64,000 nucleotides of DNA from Parabacteroides gordonii MS-1 = DSM 23371 (GTDB lineage: Bacteria; Bacteroidota; Bacteroidia; Bacteroidales; Tannerellaceae): positions 3,484,749-3,548,748 of the forward strand of contig NZ_KQ033919.1 of the NCBI RefSeq assembly GCF_000969825.1, read 5' to 3'. Position numbers and translations under genes: made by a program. Shown in pieces: positions 9,806 through 18,598 of the stretch; positions within the stretch are counted from its first letter, which is position 1, and every line of letters begins with the position of its first letter. The notes under the pieces are model-generated. The model had not been told where the DNA came from. It did not search any database and saw nothing but the letters and a program-made list of their open reading frames with translations.

Positions 9806-12496
9806 ATGAAGAACATTATTACTGGAATATTTTTATTTCTATCATTTTGCCTGATCCAGGCACAGACTCCTAACTATTACCGTAATTCGGATAAAATATA
9901 TCTGGACTCGGAATCCGGACATAACGGTAATTTTGCCTGGCAAATGTATAAAGCTGATGAAATCGGAGATCCGGCAGAGAAAATCTCTCAACCTGGCTAT
10001 CAGAGCGAGCAATGGATGCCAGCTATCGTTCCGGGGACAGTCCTGAACTCACTTGTTTACAACAAAGTTTATCCGGAACCTTATTATGGAATGAACAACA
10101 AACTGGATCGGAATATTATTCCGGATCTGGCTAAGGCAGGACGAGATTTCTATACTTACTGGTTTCGAACGGAGTTTGATGTACCTGAAAGTTATAAAGG
10201 TAAAATCATTTGGCTTCAGGTCGATGGCATCAATTATCGTGCTGAAATATGGGTAAACGGGTATTTGTTGGGTAATATGTTAGGAATGTTTAAACCTGAT
10301 TATATCGATATGACAGATTTTGCTCGTGTCGGTCAAAAGAATGCACTGGCAATTAAGGTCTATCCTGTAGACATGCCGGGTACTATCAAACCTAAACAAT
10401 GGGGAGCCGCTGGTGAGTTCCATAATGGTGGTGATGGTAATATAGGATTGAATACGACTATGCTGATGAGTGTAGGGTGGGACTTTACTTTCAATGATGG
10501 TATCCGCGACCGTAATACGGGGATATGGAAGAATCTTTGCCTTTACGCAACGGACAAAGCTGTCCTTCGTCATCCATTTATCAAATCGGAGTTATCCCAA
10601 CCGGATTATAATCGGGCAAAAGAAACGGTAAGCGTTGAGGTAATAAATCCGACACAAAGAGCAGTGAAGTGTACTGTTAAAGGAGAGATCTGTGGTGAGA
10701 ACATTACATTCAGTAAAGAGTTGGATTTGTTCAGGGGAGAAACAAAAGAAGTTTGTTTTACACCGGAAGACTTTCCGCAACTCATTATTGATAATCCGCG
10801 TTTGTGGTGGCCGCTTTTCAAAGGGAATCCGGAACTGTATGAACTCAAACTGACTGTTACGGTAGACGGAAAAGTGTCTGATGAAACAAAGACTCGTTTC
10901 GGTATCCGTGAAATAACTTCCGATCAGAATACACCGGATCGATCCCGCCAGTTTTATGTCAACGGGAAAAAGATCTTTATCCGGGGGACAAACTGGATAC
11001 CGGAAGCAATGCTTCGTTCTTCGGATGAACGAACTTATGCGGAACTGCGCTATACCAAGCAATCGGGTATAAACCTGATCCGTATGTGGGGAGGTGGCAT
11101 TGCTGAGTCTGATTACTTCTTTCAGTTGTGTGATGAGATGGGGCTACTGGTATGGCAAGAATTTTGGATGACCGGAGACACAAAGCATCCGCATGATACC
11201 GATGTCTATCTCAGTAATGTTGAGGCTACGGTTAAACGCTTGCGGAACCATCCGTCGTTAGCTTATTATGTATCTTCAAATGAAAGTACCGAGATGCCGG
11301 GAGCGAAAGACCTGATCATGAAACTGGATGGAACCAGAGGATACCAGATGCAATCGGAGTGTGACGGGGTACACGATGGAAGTCCTTATAAACAGGTCAA
11401 TCCGATGCAACATTATGAAAATACAGCGTCCGAGCGAGGTAGTCGTGTGGATGGTTTCAACCCGGAATACGGTGCTCCGACAATTCCTACAGTCGAAACT
11501 TTGCGTGAAGTAATGGATGAAGCAGACCTATGGCCTATCAATAAGGAGGTTTGGGATTATCATGACGGAGGTGGTTTTCATTTGATGACCTCGATGTATA
11601 CTGAGCTGACTGACAACTATGGTCTTTCCTCTTCAATTGAAGAGTTTGCAACGAAAGGACAATTTGTAGGAGCAATTAATTCCAAATCTATTTGGGAAGT
11701 CTGGAACTATAACAAGTTCGATTATGGCGATCGTTACGCTTCGGGATTGTTGTTTTGGTATCATAATTGTCCGGTTCGTCAGGTTTGTGCCCGTATGTGG
11801 GATTATTCCCTGGAACCGACTGCTTCGCTTTATCATACACAAAATGCCCTGGAGCCGCTACATGTCCAGTTTGATTATTTAAAGAATACTGTATCGGTGT
11901 ACAATGATTATTATCGTTCATTTAAAGGGTATAAAGTGACTGCTGAAGTATATAATATAAAGAGTAAAAGGGTCTGGGAAAAGACTCAACAAATCGATGT
12001 GCCGGAGGATGGTGTCGTTAATGATCTTTTTACTATCGATTTTCCCGGAGATATCTCTCAGGTGCATTTCATAAAGCTTCACTTGTACGATGATAAGGGA
12101 AAGATCATATCGGATAATTTTTATTGGCGTTCGAAAGATAATTATGAAGGGGCTAAAACATTGACAGGGCCGGCTACTTCTGGTTTTGAGAGTTTGGCGG
12201 AGCTGAAAGAAGTAACACTTAAAGTAAAGTCCGGGATTAAAAAGAAAGGAGACTGGCAAGCAATGGAGTTGAACATTCATAATCCCTCTTCTTCACTAGC
12301 TTTCTTTGTTCAGTTACAATATCTGGATCAAAATGGAAGGCCTGTGAGACCCAGTTTTTATAGTGATAATTTCTTTTCTTTACTTCCGGGAGAGTCTAAG
12401 AAAGTAACTATAGAAACTGCTTTAAAGAATCTACCTGCCAATGGCAAGTTCATTGTGAAAGGGTGGAATGTAAAACCTCAAACAATCAAAAGGTAG
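9806..12496 (+). CDS. Secreted GH2-family glycosidase, beta-mannosidase/exo-glucosaminidase-like
   Basis: An 896-residue GH2 enzyme with a signal peptide (about 1-19, CLIQAQ). The N-terminal jelly-roll (about 30-230) is followed by an Ig-like domain (about 255-370) and the TIM barrel, which begins around RQFYVNGKKIFIRGTNWIPE. The barrel contains GINLIRMWGGG and the likely acid/base Glu in YYVSSNES (about residue 493). A candidate nucleophile is the Glu in SSSIEEFATKGQF (about 612); this assignment is inferred from position only. The architecture is closer to beta-mannosidases and exo-beta-glucosaminidases than to beta-galactosidases. It is the last gene of the PUL1 operon and a hairpin follows. 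Confidence 0.83.
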   Translation: MKNIITGIFLFLSFCLIQAQTPNYYRNSDKIYLDSESGHNGNFAWQMYKADEIGDPAEKISQPGYQSEQWMPAIVPGTVLNSLVYNKVYPEPYYGMNNKLDRNIIPDLAKAGRDFYTYWFRTEFDVPESYKGKIIWLQVDGINYRAEIWVNGYLLGNMLGMFKPDYIDMTDFARVGQKNALAIKVYPVDMPGTIKPKQWGAAGEFHNGGDGNIGLNTTMLMSVGWDFTFNDGIRDRNTGIWKNLCLYATDKAVLRHPFIKSELSQPDYNRAKETVSVEVINPTQRAVKCTVKGEICGENITFSKELDLFRGETKEVCFTPEDFPQLIIDNPRLWWPLFKGNPELYELKLTVTVDGKVSDETKTRFGIREITSDQNTPDRSRQFYVNGKKIFIRGTNWIPEAMLRSSDERTYAELRYTKQSGINLIRMWGGGIAESDYFFQLCDEMGLLVWQEFWMTGDTKHPHDTDVYLSNVEATVKRLRNHPSLAYYVSSNESTEMPGAKDLIMKLDGTRGYQMQSECDGVHDGSPYKQVNPMQHYENTASERGSRVDGFNPEYGAPTIPTVETLREVMDEADLWPINKEVWDYHDGGGFHLMTSMYTELTDNYGLSSSIEEFATKGQFVGAINSKSIWEVWNYNKFDYGDRYASGLLFWYHNCPVRQVCARMWDYSLEPTASLYHTQNALEPLHVQFDYLKNTVSVYNDYYRSFKGYKVTAEVYNIKSKRVWEKTQQIDVPEDGVVNDLFTIDFPGDISQVHFIKLHLYDDKGKIISDNFYWRSKDNYEGAKTLTGPATSGFESLAELKEVTLKVKSGIKKKGDWQAMELNIHNPSSSLAFFVQLQYLDQNGRPVRPSFYSDNFFSLLPGESKKVTIETALKNLPANGKFIVKGWNVKPQTIKR

Positions 12497-12513
12497 AATA
12501 AACTTATTAAGAT

Positions 12514-12552
12514 CGGATGAGGATATGTTTATTGTTGACATGTCTTCATCCG
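12514..12552. terminator. Hairpin between convergent operons
   Basis: CGGATGA (12514-12520) pairs with TCATCCG (12546-12552), extended by an inner ATGT/ACAT pairing. It lies between the convergent ends of the GH2 gene and the metallophosphoesterase pair. There is no long T run, so termination strength is uncertain. Confidence 0.5.
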
Positions 12553-12576
12553 GGATATTATGGAAAAACGTGAGGG

Positions 12577-13701
12577 TTACTTGAACCTGATATGTAAAAC
12601 CACCAGTTCCGATACTGTCCCGACCCGGTAAGGAGGGCCGGCTATACCGATTCCAGACGATACATAAAACTGGGTCGGCCCTTTTTTATGATAGCCGTAA
12701 GGGCATTCGTAGATCAGCTTCATTAACAGGGGATAAGGCCATAGCTGCCCGTTATGGGTATGCCCGTGGAGTCCGAGATCTACACCGTTCATTGCCATTT
12801 CGGCAAACGACCAGGGTTGATGATCCATGACGATAATCGGTTTGGTTGTATCGATATCGGCCATCAGGGTATGTAAGGCCTTACGTTTCTTGTTGATATT
12901 ATCATCCCTTCCGATCAGGTAGAAAGAAGAGTCGGGCTGCACTACAGAGTCGACCAATAAGGTTGCCCCGGTCTTTTTCAACCAGCGGTATTTGGCGAAG
13001 CGGTTGGCACGATATTCGTGATTACCGTTGACAACATAGACACCCAAAGGCGCTTTCAGCTGTTGCAGGTCTTCTTCTATATGTGCATTTTCAGCAAAAC
13101 GGGATTCATAATCCATGATATCTCCTACCATCAATACCATATCCGGATGCTGTGCATTACTCATTGCCACATAGCGTTGAACCAGTTTTTTACCGATCAC
13201 TTCTCCGATATGCAGGTCGCTCATCATCACGATGGTCAGGCTGTCGCGCTGACTTGAACCTTTAGGTAATGTAACGTACACCTCTTTGACAATCGGGTGG
13301 ATAACAGTCAGGTAAGCTTTTATCATCAATCCGGTAACCCCTGCCAGGATGATAAAGAATAAGGTCAGCTTTGTTTGCTTCCAATGGGTGGTGAGCCACG
13401 AGGGAAACCAATGGAAAAAACGGTTTGATAACCGGATCACTTCCAAAGCGAGAAGGGACAGGGTGATATATATGGATGCAATATACCAGGTATTACAGAT
13501 ATATTGTATGGTTGTCATAACATTGTCCGGCAACTCATTCCGGAAAATAAAACCAAAGAAATAGATAGCCAGTTCAAGGATGAAGAACAACGTATAAGGA
13601 ATGCGCCAGCTTTTCTTAGCCGGTATTGCTTGATATCCCCGCCAGAAAATATAAGGGTTCAGCAGCAATTGTGCTACAATCGATTGAATAAAGACTTTCA
13701 T
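12577..13701 (-). CDS. Membrane-anchored metallophosphoesterase (downstream copy)
   Basis: A 374-residue calcineurin-like phosphoesterase. The N-terminal 135 residues hold about four hydrophobic segments; the catalytic domain follows with all usual metal-binding motifs: MMSDLHIGE (D-x-H), GDIMD, GNHEY and HGHTHNGQLWP. The family includes YkuE/UDP-diacylglucosamine pyrophosphatase-like enzymes, but the substrate cannot be read here. It begins 11 bases after the stop of a paralogous gene of the same architecture, with which it must form an operon. The two share their C-terminal pattern (YVSSG, then GPPxRxGTxSE), which indicates an old tandem duplication. Confidence 0.88.
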   Translation of the reverse strand: MKVFIQSIVAQLLLNPYIFWRGYQAIPAKKSWRIPYTLFFILELAIYFFGFIFRNELPDNVMTTIQYICNTWYIASIYITLSLLALEVIRLSNRFFHWFPSWLTTHWKQTKLTLFFIILAGVTGLMIKAYLTVIHPIVKEVYVTLPKGSSQRDSLTIVMMSDLHIGEVIGKKLVQRYVAMSNAQHPDMVLMVGDIMDYESRFAENAHIEEDLQQLKAPLGVYVVNGNHEYRANRFAKYRWLKKTGATLLVDSVVQPDSSFYLIGRDDNINKKRKALHTLMADIDTTKPIIVMDHQPWSFAEMAMNGVDLGLHGHTHNGQLWPYPLLMKLIYECPYGYHKKGPTQFYVSSGIGIAGPPYRVGTVSELVVLHIRFK

Positions 13702-13712
13702 ATCCTCTTGTC

Positions 13713-14804
13713 TTACTTGAACGCGATGTTGAATACCACCATCTCACTGTTTGTCCCGATACGGAAAGGAGGGCCCCATAACGATAGTCCCGAAGATACA
13801 TAGATGTGGCTGTTACCCCATTGTTTGTATCCGTAACTTTGCTCGAACAGGCGGTCTGTTACCAGACTCATCGGCCAGATTTGTCCGCGGTGTGTATGTC
13901 CGCTGAACTGAAGGTCGATACCCGCCTTTTCTGTTTCCTGCAGGTCATACGGTTGATGATCTAAAAGAATAACAGGTTTGTTCGGGTCAATGTTCTGCGC
14001 CAGAGCCTGAAGCGATAGGCGGGAGGGGTTATGGCGGTCGTCACGGCCGGCTATTTGCAGTCCGTTTGGCAATGTGATAACTGTATCACGCAAAAGCTGT
14101 ATAGGAGTAGATTGTATGAAATCGACACTTTTCTTTATTCCGCTGATGTATTCGTGGTTACCGGGAACCATATAGATTCCCAGTGGGGCCTTCAGCTGAG
14201 ATAACTCTTCCTGCATATTCTCGGCATAAAGAGGAGTTACACTATTGTCGATCAAGTCTCCACCGATAAGGATCAAGTCCGGCTGCTGGGCATTGATCAT
14301 ATTCACATATTTCTTCAGTTGTGCCTTGTTTGTACCATATCCCAGATGAACATCACTGATAGAAACCACTTTCATCGCCTGTTGATTATTGTTGACAGAC
14401 TTGTTGATAACTATGTTGATAACTTCTGTATTGGGATGTTGATAATGATAATAGCCATAGCTTAACAGGCAGAGAGTCAGCCAAAAAGAGATATAGAACC
14501 CATACTTGAAGCCCCCGTTGAAAAGTTTGAAAACATCAAACGCCAACAACGAGAGCGTCATATACAACGTAAAGACCAGCCAACCTGTCCCGATCTCATG
14601 GATCGTATGAGCCAGTACGTCCGGATACTTGACGTTTCGCGCCAGCATACTAACCAAAAACGAAAGAGCTCCGCTCCAGAATAACACCGTCAGAAGCACC
14701 TTTACACCAAAGGGTTGGGCCACAAGAGCCTGCGCCCCTCTGATAAATATATAGATATTCCCAGCCAGATAACAGCTGAAGAGGGCGATAAAAATTGTAG
14801 GCAT
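13713..14804 (-). CDS. Membrane-anchored metallophosphoesterase (upstream copy)
   Basis: A 363-residue paralogue of the gene that follows it. Four N-terminal hydrophobic segments precede the phosphoesterase domain with SISDVHLGYG, GGDLIDNS, GNHEYISG and SGHTHRGQIWP. A TATCTTTG box on the minus strand (14821-14828) lies just before the start. Substrate unknown; membrane anchoring suggests an envelope lipid or nucleotide-sugar precursor, as known for relatives, but this is inference. Confidence 0.88.
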   Translation of the reverse strand: MPTIFIALFSCYLAGNIYIFIRGAQALVAQPFGVKVLLTVLFWSGALSFLVSMLARNVKYPDVLAHTIHEIGTGWLVFTLYMTLSLLAFDVFKLFNGGFKYGFYISFWLTLCLLSYGYYHYQHPNTEVINIVINKSVNNNQQAMKVVSISDVHLGYGTNKAQLKKYVNMINAQQPDLILIGGDLIDNSVTPLYAENMQEELSQLKAPLGIYMVPGNHEYISGIKKSVDFIQSTPIQLLRDTVITLPNGLQIAGRDDRHNPSRLSLQALAQNIDPNKPVILLDHQPYDLQETEKAGIDLQFSGHTHRGQIWPMSLVTDRLFEQSYGYKQWGNSHIYVSSGLSLWGPPFRIGTNSEMVVFNIAFK

Positions 14805-14820
14805 TATGTCAAATTTTCGG

Positions 14821-14828
14821 CAAAGATA
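14821..14828 (-). promoter_or_regulatory. -7 promoter box for the metallophosphoesterase operon
   Basis: The + strand reads CAAAGATA, i.e. TATCTTTG on the minus strand, 17 bases before the start codon at 14804. The leader would be very short. Confidence 0.55.
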
Positions 14829-14857
14829 ATGAACGTACCGGGATTGTGCAAATACCT

Positions 14858-15496
14858 TTATTTCGGATATCCTACCGGATTATTCATCAGTAGTACCTGG
14901 CTGTCGGAGAGCTTAAGAATCTTCTTAAGTGCACTTTGATCCATAGATGCCCGGGGAACTGTGGAAAGACCTATGCCTGCACAACACAGGTTAATATTCT
15001 GTGATACAATGCCTGCGTCCATAGCAGCCATCAGTTTGGTCTGGTCGGAAACCTTTCCGAAGCGAGACAGGTCGGATACCAGGACAAGGCAAACCGGTGC
15101 ATCTTTCACAAAATCCTGTCCGCCGCCTACCGCTGCGCGATGGTCGCCTTTGGCTATAGGGTTCAAGGCATGTGTTTGGGCGTCATACAGGTAAGCGCCG
15201 TCTTTCAGGATTACATAAACATCTATATCCTGCTTGTTCAGCGCGGAAGGAGCCGTACGTTTGCCGTCTGTGCGGTTAATGCCGTTGGCAGCCCACAATA
15301 AGTCTGAAAGATCCTGCATACTGATCTCTTTTGCAGCATATTCGCGGTCGGAATGACGGTCGGAAAATGCTTTCATAACAGCTGTTCCGCGAGCTTTGTC
15401 GGGAGCATTGAGCTTAATAACTTTTAAATCCTGTGCATTCATTGCGGTGATAAATAATAAAGCGGTTAAAATCAATGAAATCTTTCTCATATCCAT
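14858..15496 (-). CDS. Secreted nitroreductase-family (SagB/ThcOx-like) protein
   Basis: A 212-residue flavoprotein of the nitroreductase fold with a signal peptide (about 1-22, cut after AMNA). Visible family stretches are SDRHSDREYAAKEIS, LSDLLWAANGINR and, near the end, the glycine/proline-rich LLMNNPVGYPK. The middle part, MDAGIVSQNINLCCAGIGLS, is the conserved FMN-domain helix. Such exported Bacteroidetes nitroreductases are common but their substrates are unknown. The start may be ATG at 15496 or the in-frame ATG two codons later. A TAAATTTG box lies upstream on the minus strand. A convergent or divergent partner is not evident. Confidence 0.82.
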   Translation of the reverse strand: MDMRKISLILTALLFITAMNAQDLKVIKLNAPDKARGTAVMKAFSDRHSDREYAAKEISMQDLSDLLWAANGINRTDGKRTAPSALNKQDIDVYVILKDGAYLYDAQTHALNPIAKGDHRAAVGGGQDFVKDAPVCLVLVSDLSRFGKVSDQTKLMAAMDAGIVSQNINLCCAGIGLSTVPRASMDQSALKKILKLSDSQVLLMNNPVGYPK

Positions 15497-15517
15497 ATTT
15501 ATTAATAGTAAGTCTTA

Positions 15518-15525
15518 CAAATTTA
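15518..15525 (-). promoter_or_regulatory. -7 promoter box for the nitroreductase gene
   Basis: CAAATTTA on the + strand is TAAATTTG on the minus strand, 22 bases before the start at 15496. Confidence 0.5.
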
Positions 15526-15586
15526 AAAGAAATTCATCTAATCAAACAGCAAAATACATCTTTTACATTTCTTTAATCCTGCTAAA

Positions 15587-15601
15587 TACGAACGGTTCGT
15601 A
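15587..15601. promoter_or_regulatory. 15-bp palindrome overlapping a promoter (candidate operator)
   Basis: TACGAAC-G-GTTCGTA is a perfect dyad around one central base. It ends 8 bases before the -7 box TACTTTTG at 15610-15617 and covers the place where the -33 box would be. This position suits a regulator that activates or blocks transcription of the TonB-dependent receptor gene. Confidence 0.5.
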
Positions 15602-15609
15602 GATTCTTT

Positions 15610-15617
15610 TACTTTTG
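15610..15617 (+). promoter_or_regulatory. -7 promoter box for the TonB-dependent receptor
   Basis: TACTTTTG fits TAnnTTTG. The leader to the ATG at 15693 would be about 70 bases. Confidence 0.55.
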
Positions 15618-15692
15618 CAACGAGTTTACACTAAATAAAGAAAGTATTTAAATAAATGTATCAATCGATAACTTCTAAATTCTTTAAATTTG

Positions 15693-18236
15693 ATGAAAGA
15701 AAAACTGCTCTACTTATTGTTGGTGTTGATGATGACTGTGCCTTTATGTGCACAAGGACAGAATGCCGCTGACTACACGATCAAGGGACAGGTGGTCGAT
15801 TCCCTGTCTAATGAAACAGTTCCCTATGCCACACTCAGTATCGCTTTGGCAAGTGCTCCGCAGACTGCGATCAAACTGCTGGCTTGTGATGATGACGGAA
15901 AGTTTACTGCTACACTGAAACAGCCCGGAAAGTATGTTATGTCTATGCAATCGTTGGGTAAAGTTCCTGCTGTGAAACATTTTACTGTGTCTGAAGGCAA
16001 GAAGAGCCTCGACTTAGGTAAGTTGTTCATGAATGATGACTCCCAGCAACTGAATGAAGTAACTGTTGTTGCCCAGAAGCCGTTGGTGACTGTGGAGGTC
16101 GATAAAATAACCTATAGCCTGGACGACGACCCTGAAGCAAAGACTAATAATGCATTGGAGATGTTCCGCAAAGTCCCGATGATCACAGTGGATGGCGAAG
16201 ACAAGATTCAGTTGAAAGGTTCTTCCAACTATAAAATATATATGAACGGTAAACCTTCTAACCTGTTGAGTGGTGAGAACGCTTCCGATGTACTGAAAAG
16301 TATGCCGGCAAGCTCGATCAAAAATATCGAGGTGATCACTGACCCGGGATCAAAGTATGATGCGGAAGGTGTGGGTGGCATCATCAATATTATCACAAGC
16401 AAGAATGCGATGCAGGGATATACAGGTACGGTTCGTGCCAATGCGAGTACATTGGGCAGCTTTGGTGGCGGTGGATATGTCTCTTTGAAGGTCGGAAACC
16501 TGGGACTTACTGCCAACTATGGTTATAACAACCGTAACTCTCCCTGGAATGATTCGCACAGTGAACGTTTCACGGAGAAAGACTGGTTGGTCGGAGATAA
16601 GCCTACCCAGTTGATAGAAGATGGTCGTGCTAAGAATAAAGGTCCGTTCCAATATGGTTATCTGGAAGCTAGTTATGAAATAGATACTTTGAATTTGATC
16701 AGTGTGGGTGCTAATCTATTCCGAGGTAAGAATAAAAGTTTATCGGAACTAGATGCGATCTTGAATCCGATAGGAGGTAATATTAATGAACTGGTTGTAC
16801 CAGTCTATAGTTTTCACCGCAATAGTGTATCGGAAGGAACTTTCGGTTCAACCGATTTGAATGTCGACTACCAGCACTCCACCAGCAAAAAAGATGAATT
16901 GCTGACAGTCTCTTATCGTTTCAGCCAATCACCCAATGATAATGAAAGCCGTACAGAGCTTTCTGATATTGTATCCTATTATCTGGAAAAAGATTATCCT
17001 AAATGGAACATCAACGATGCATCGACCATTGAGCATACCGGACAGGTAGATTATACAACTCCTCTTTTCGAGAAGCAAACCCTTGAAGCCGGCGTGAAAT
17101 ATATCAATCGCCAGAATAAGAGTAACACCTTGGAACAGATCTATGACGACGCGACTGATATTTGGGTAGACCAGAAAAAAGACAACAGTCAGTTCCGTCA
17201 TACGCAGCATATTTATTCAGCTTATCTGGGTTATCTGGTGCGTTTGGATAAGTTCGGTATCAAAGCTGGTGTGCGTGGTGAAGGCACAAGCCTGAATGCC
17301 AAGTATGCCTTGAAGCCGGATTTGAATTTCGACTCAAACTATTTTGATCTGGTTCCGAATGCAACATTGACTTATCAATTAGATATGTCGACCCAGATCC
17401 GGTTAGGATATAATATGCGTATTCAGCGACCGGGTATCTGGTATTTGAACCCGTATATCAACGATGCTAATCCACAGAATATATCTCAGGGTAATCCTAA
17501 TCTGGACTCGGAAAAGAGTAATAACGTGAACCTGAACTTCAGTAAGTTTACTCAGAAGTTCAGTATCAATGCCAGCTTAAGCTATACTTTTGTTAATAAT
17601 CCGATTGAAAGTTATTCATTTGTGGCAGACTTTAAACCTGATGATCCCCGTTCACAGTATAATGGTGCTATGTGGAATACCTATGACAACATCGGAAAGA
17701 AGCAACAGGTAGGCATGTTCTTGTATGGAAACTGGTCGCCGAATACCTGGTTCCGTATCTATATGAACGGGGGGATTGATTATACAGATTTGAAAGCTCC
17801 TACTTTGAATCTCCAAAAAGATGGTGTTAGTGGACGTGTTTTTGCCGGAACACAGTTTACCTTACCGAAAGATTTCCGTATCAACTTACATGGAGGTTAT
17901 TTTAGTCCGTGGATTGAATTGCAGAGAGAGAGGTCTCCTTTCTATTTTGCCGGCCTGAATGTCAGCAAAGATTTCCTGAAAAAGAAACTGTCTGTTTCAG
18001 TAGGAGCCAACAACCCGTTCTGGAAGACTATGAAGATGGAAACGACGACAACTGGTGCTGATTTCCGCGATGTCTCAACCAACTGGCGCAGTGCCCGCGA
18101 GTTCCGTTTCAGCATCTCTTACCGCTTCGGTACGATGAAGGGACAGATCAAGAAAGTACGCCGTGGTATCAGCAATGACGACTCGAAAGGTGGTGGCGAA
18201 AACAACCAAGGTGGTGGCGGAGAACAAGCTATGTAA
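15693..18236 (+). CDS. TonB-dependent receptor, outer-membrane beta-barrel family
   Basis: An outer-membrane receptor of about 847 residues, shorter than SusC proteins and with no SusD partner. A signal peptide (cut after about LCAQGQ) is followed by a carboxypeptidase-regulatory-like domain (about 28-115, IKGQVVDSLSNETVPYATLS), a plug domain (about 125-230, containing NALEMFRKVPMITVDGEDKI and DAEGVGGIINIIT) and a barrel of the OMP_b-brl_3 type. The ATG at 15693 is preferred over the TTG one codon earlier. The substrate is unknown. A short C-terminal tail rich in Gly, Asn and Gln is unusual, because barrels normally end in an aromatic residue. The gene is monocistronic, with its own promoter and a strong terminator. 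Confidence 0.88.
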   Translation: MKEKLLYLLLVLMMTVPLCAQGQNAADYTIKGQVVDSLSNETVPYATLSIALASAPQTAIKLLACDDDGKFTATLKQPGKYVMSMQSLGKVPAVKHFTVSEGKKSLDLGKLFMNDDSQQLNEVTVVAQKPLVTVEVDKITYSLDDDPEAKTNNALEMFRKVPMITVDGEDKIQLKGSSNYKIYMNGKPSNLLSGENASDVLKSMPASSIKNIEVITDPGSKYDAEGVGGIINIITSKNAMQGYTGTVRANASTLGSFGGGGYVSLKVGNLGLTANYGYNNRNSPWNDSHSERFTEKDWLVGDKPTQLIEDGRAKNKGPFQYGYLEASYEIDTLNLISVGANLFRGKNKSLSELDAILNPIGGNINELVVPVYSFHRNSVSEGTFGSTDLNVDYQHSTSKKDELLTVSYRFSQSPNDNESRTELSDIVSYYLEKDYPKWNINDASTIEHTGQVDYTTPLFEKQTLEAGVKYINRQNKSNTLEQIYDDATDIWVDQKKDNSQFRHTQHIYSAYLGYLVRLDKFGIKAGVRGEGTSLNAKYALKPDLNFDSNYFDLVPNATLTYQLDMSTQIRLGYNMRIQRPGIWYLNPYINDANPQNISQGNPNLDSEKSNNVNLNFSKFTQKFSINASLSYTFVNNPIESYSFVADFKPDDPRSQYNGAMWNTYDNIGKKQQVGMFLYGNWSPNTWFRIYMNGGIDYTDLKAPTLNLQKDGVSGRVFAGTQFTLPKDFRINLHGGYFSPWIELQRERSPFYFAGLNVSKDFLKKKLSVSVGANNPFWKTMKMETTTTGADFRDVSTNWRSAREFRFSISYRFGTMKGQIKKVRRGISNDDSKGGGENNQGGGGEQAM

Positions 18237-18260
18237 TCTCTTCCGGCGATATAAACTCAA

Positions 18261-18295
18261 AGGTCCGACAGCTTTTCCTGCCGGACCTTTTTTTG
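18261..18295 (+). terminator. Rho-independent terminator
   Basis: AGGTCCG (18261-18267) pairs with CGGACCT (18282-18288), followed by seven T. Confidence 0.88.
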
Positions 18296-18382
18296 CTTTA
18301 CCCGGCAACTAATTTTAACCATAGCCATTTCCTTTTCAACCGGATGCCTGTAATGAGTGGTAAAAGTATGCACCCTGAAAGT

Positions 18383-18444
18383 GTTTCATGCTAGTGAAAC
18401 AACTGTTTCACCTGGGAGAAACAAGTGTTTCTTCATAGTGAAAC
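18383..18444. repeat. Array of three GTTTC-N8-GAAAC dyads, 22-bp period
   Basis: GTTTC starts at exactly 18383, 18405 and 18427, and GAAAC ends at 18400, 18422 and 18444. Each unit is an 18-bp inverted repeat with an 8-base loop, separated by 4 bases (AACT, AAGT). The loops differ. It lies between the terminator of the receptor gene and the promoter of the GH2 gene. No coding potential is seen here. Three other intergenic spots in the window have the same layout with different sequence. Confidence 0.85.
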
Positions 18445-18566
18445 AAACTGCCGATACGTACATAAGAGGAGCAGTTCCCTCAATGAAAAGCCCTAAATCA
18501 TCGGGGATGGACAATAATATACCTCATCTTAGACTATTTGTGCCAATAGAATTCCGTTTTAGAACC

Positions 18567-18574
18567 TATCTTTG
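18567..18574 (+). promoter_or_regulatory. -7 promoter box for GH2 (PUL2)
   Basis: TATCTTTG, 25 bases before the ATG at 18599. Confidence 0.65.
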
Positions 18575-18598
18575 TGATACGAATTAGAAATAAGTAAT

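Noticed and set aside
12577-14804. Tandem metallophosphoesterases as a frameshifted single gene
   Set aside because: Both have complete membrane parts and all metal-binding motifs, so they are two intact paralogues.
18357-18587. 76-codon frame across the GTTTC array
   Set aside because: It runs through the dyad array and a promoter, and has no family resemblance. The array explains the sequence better.
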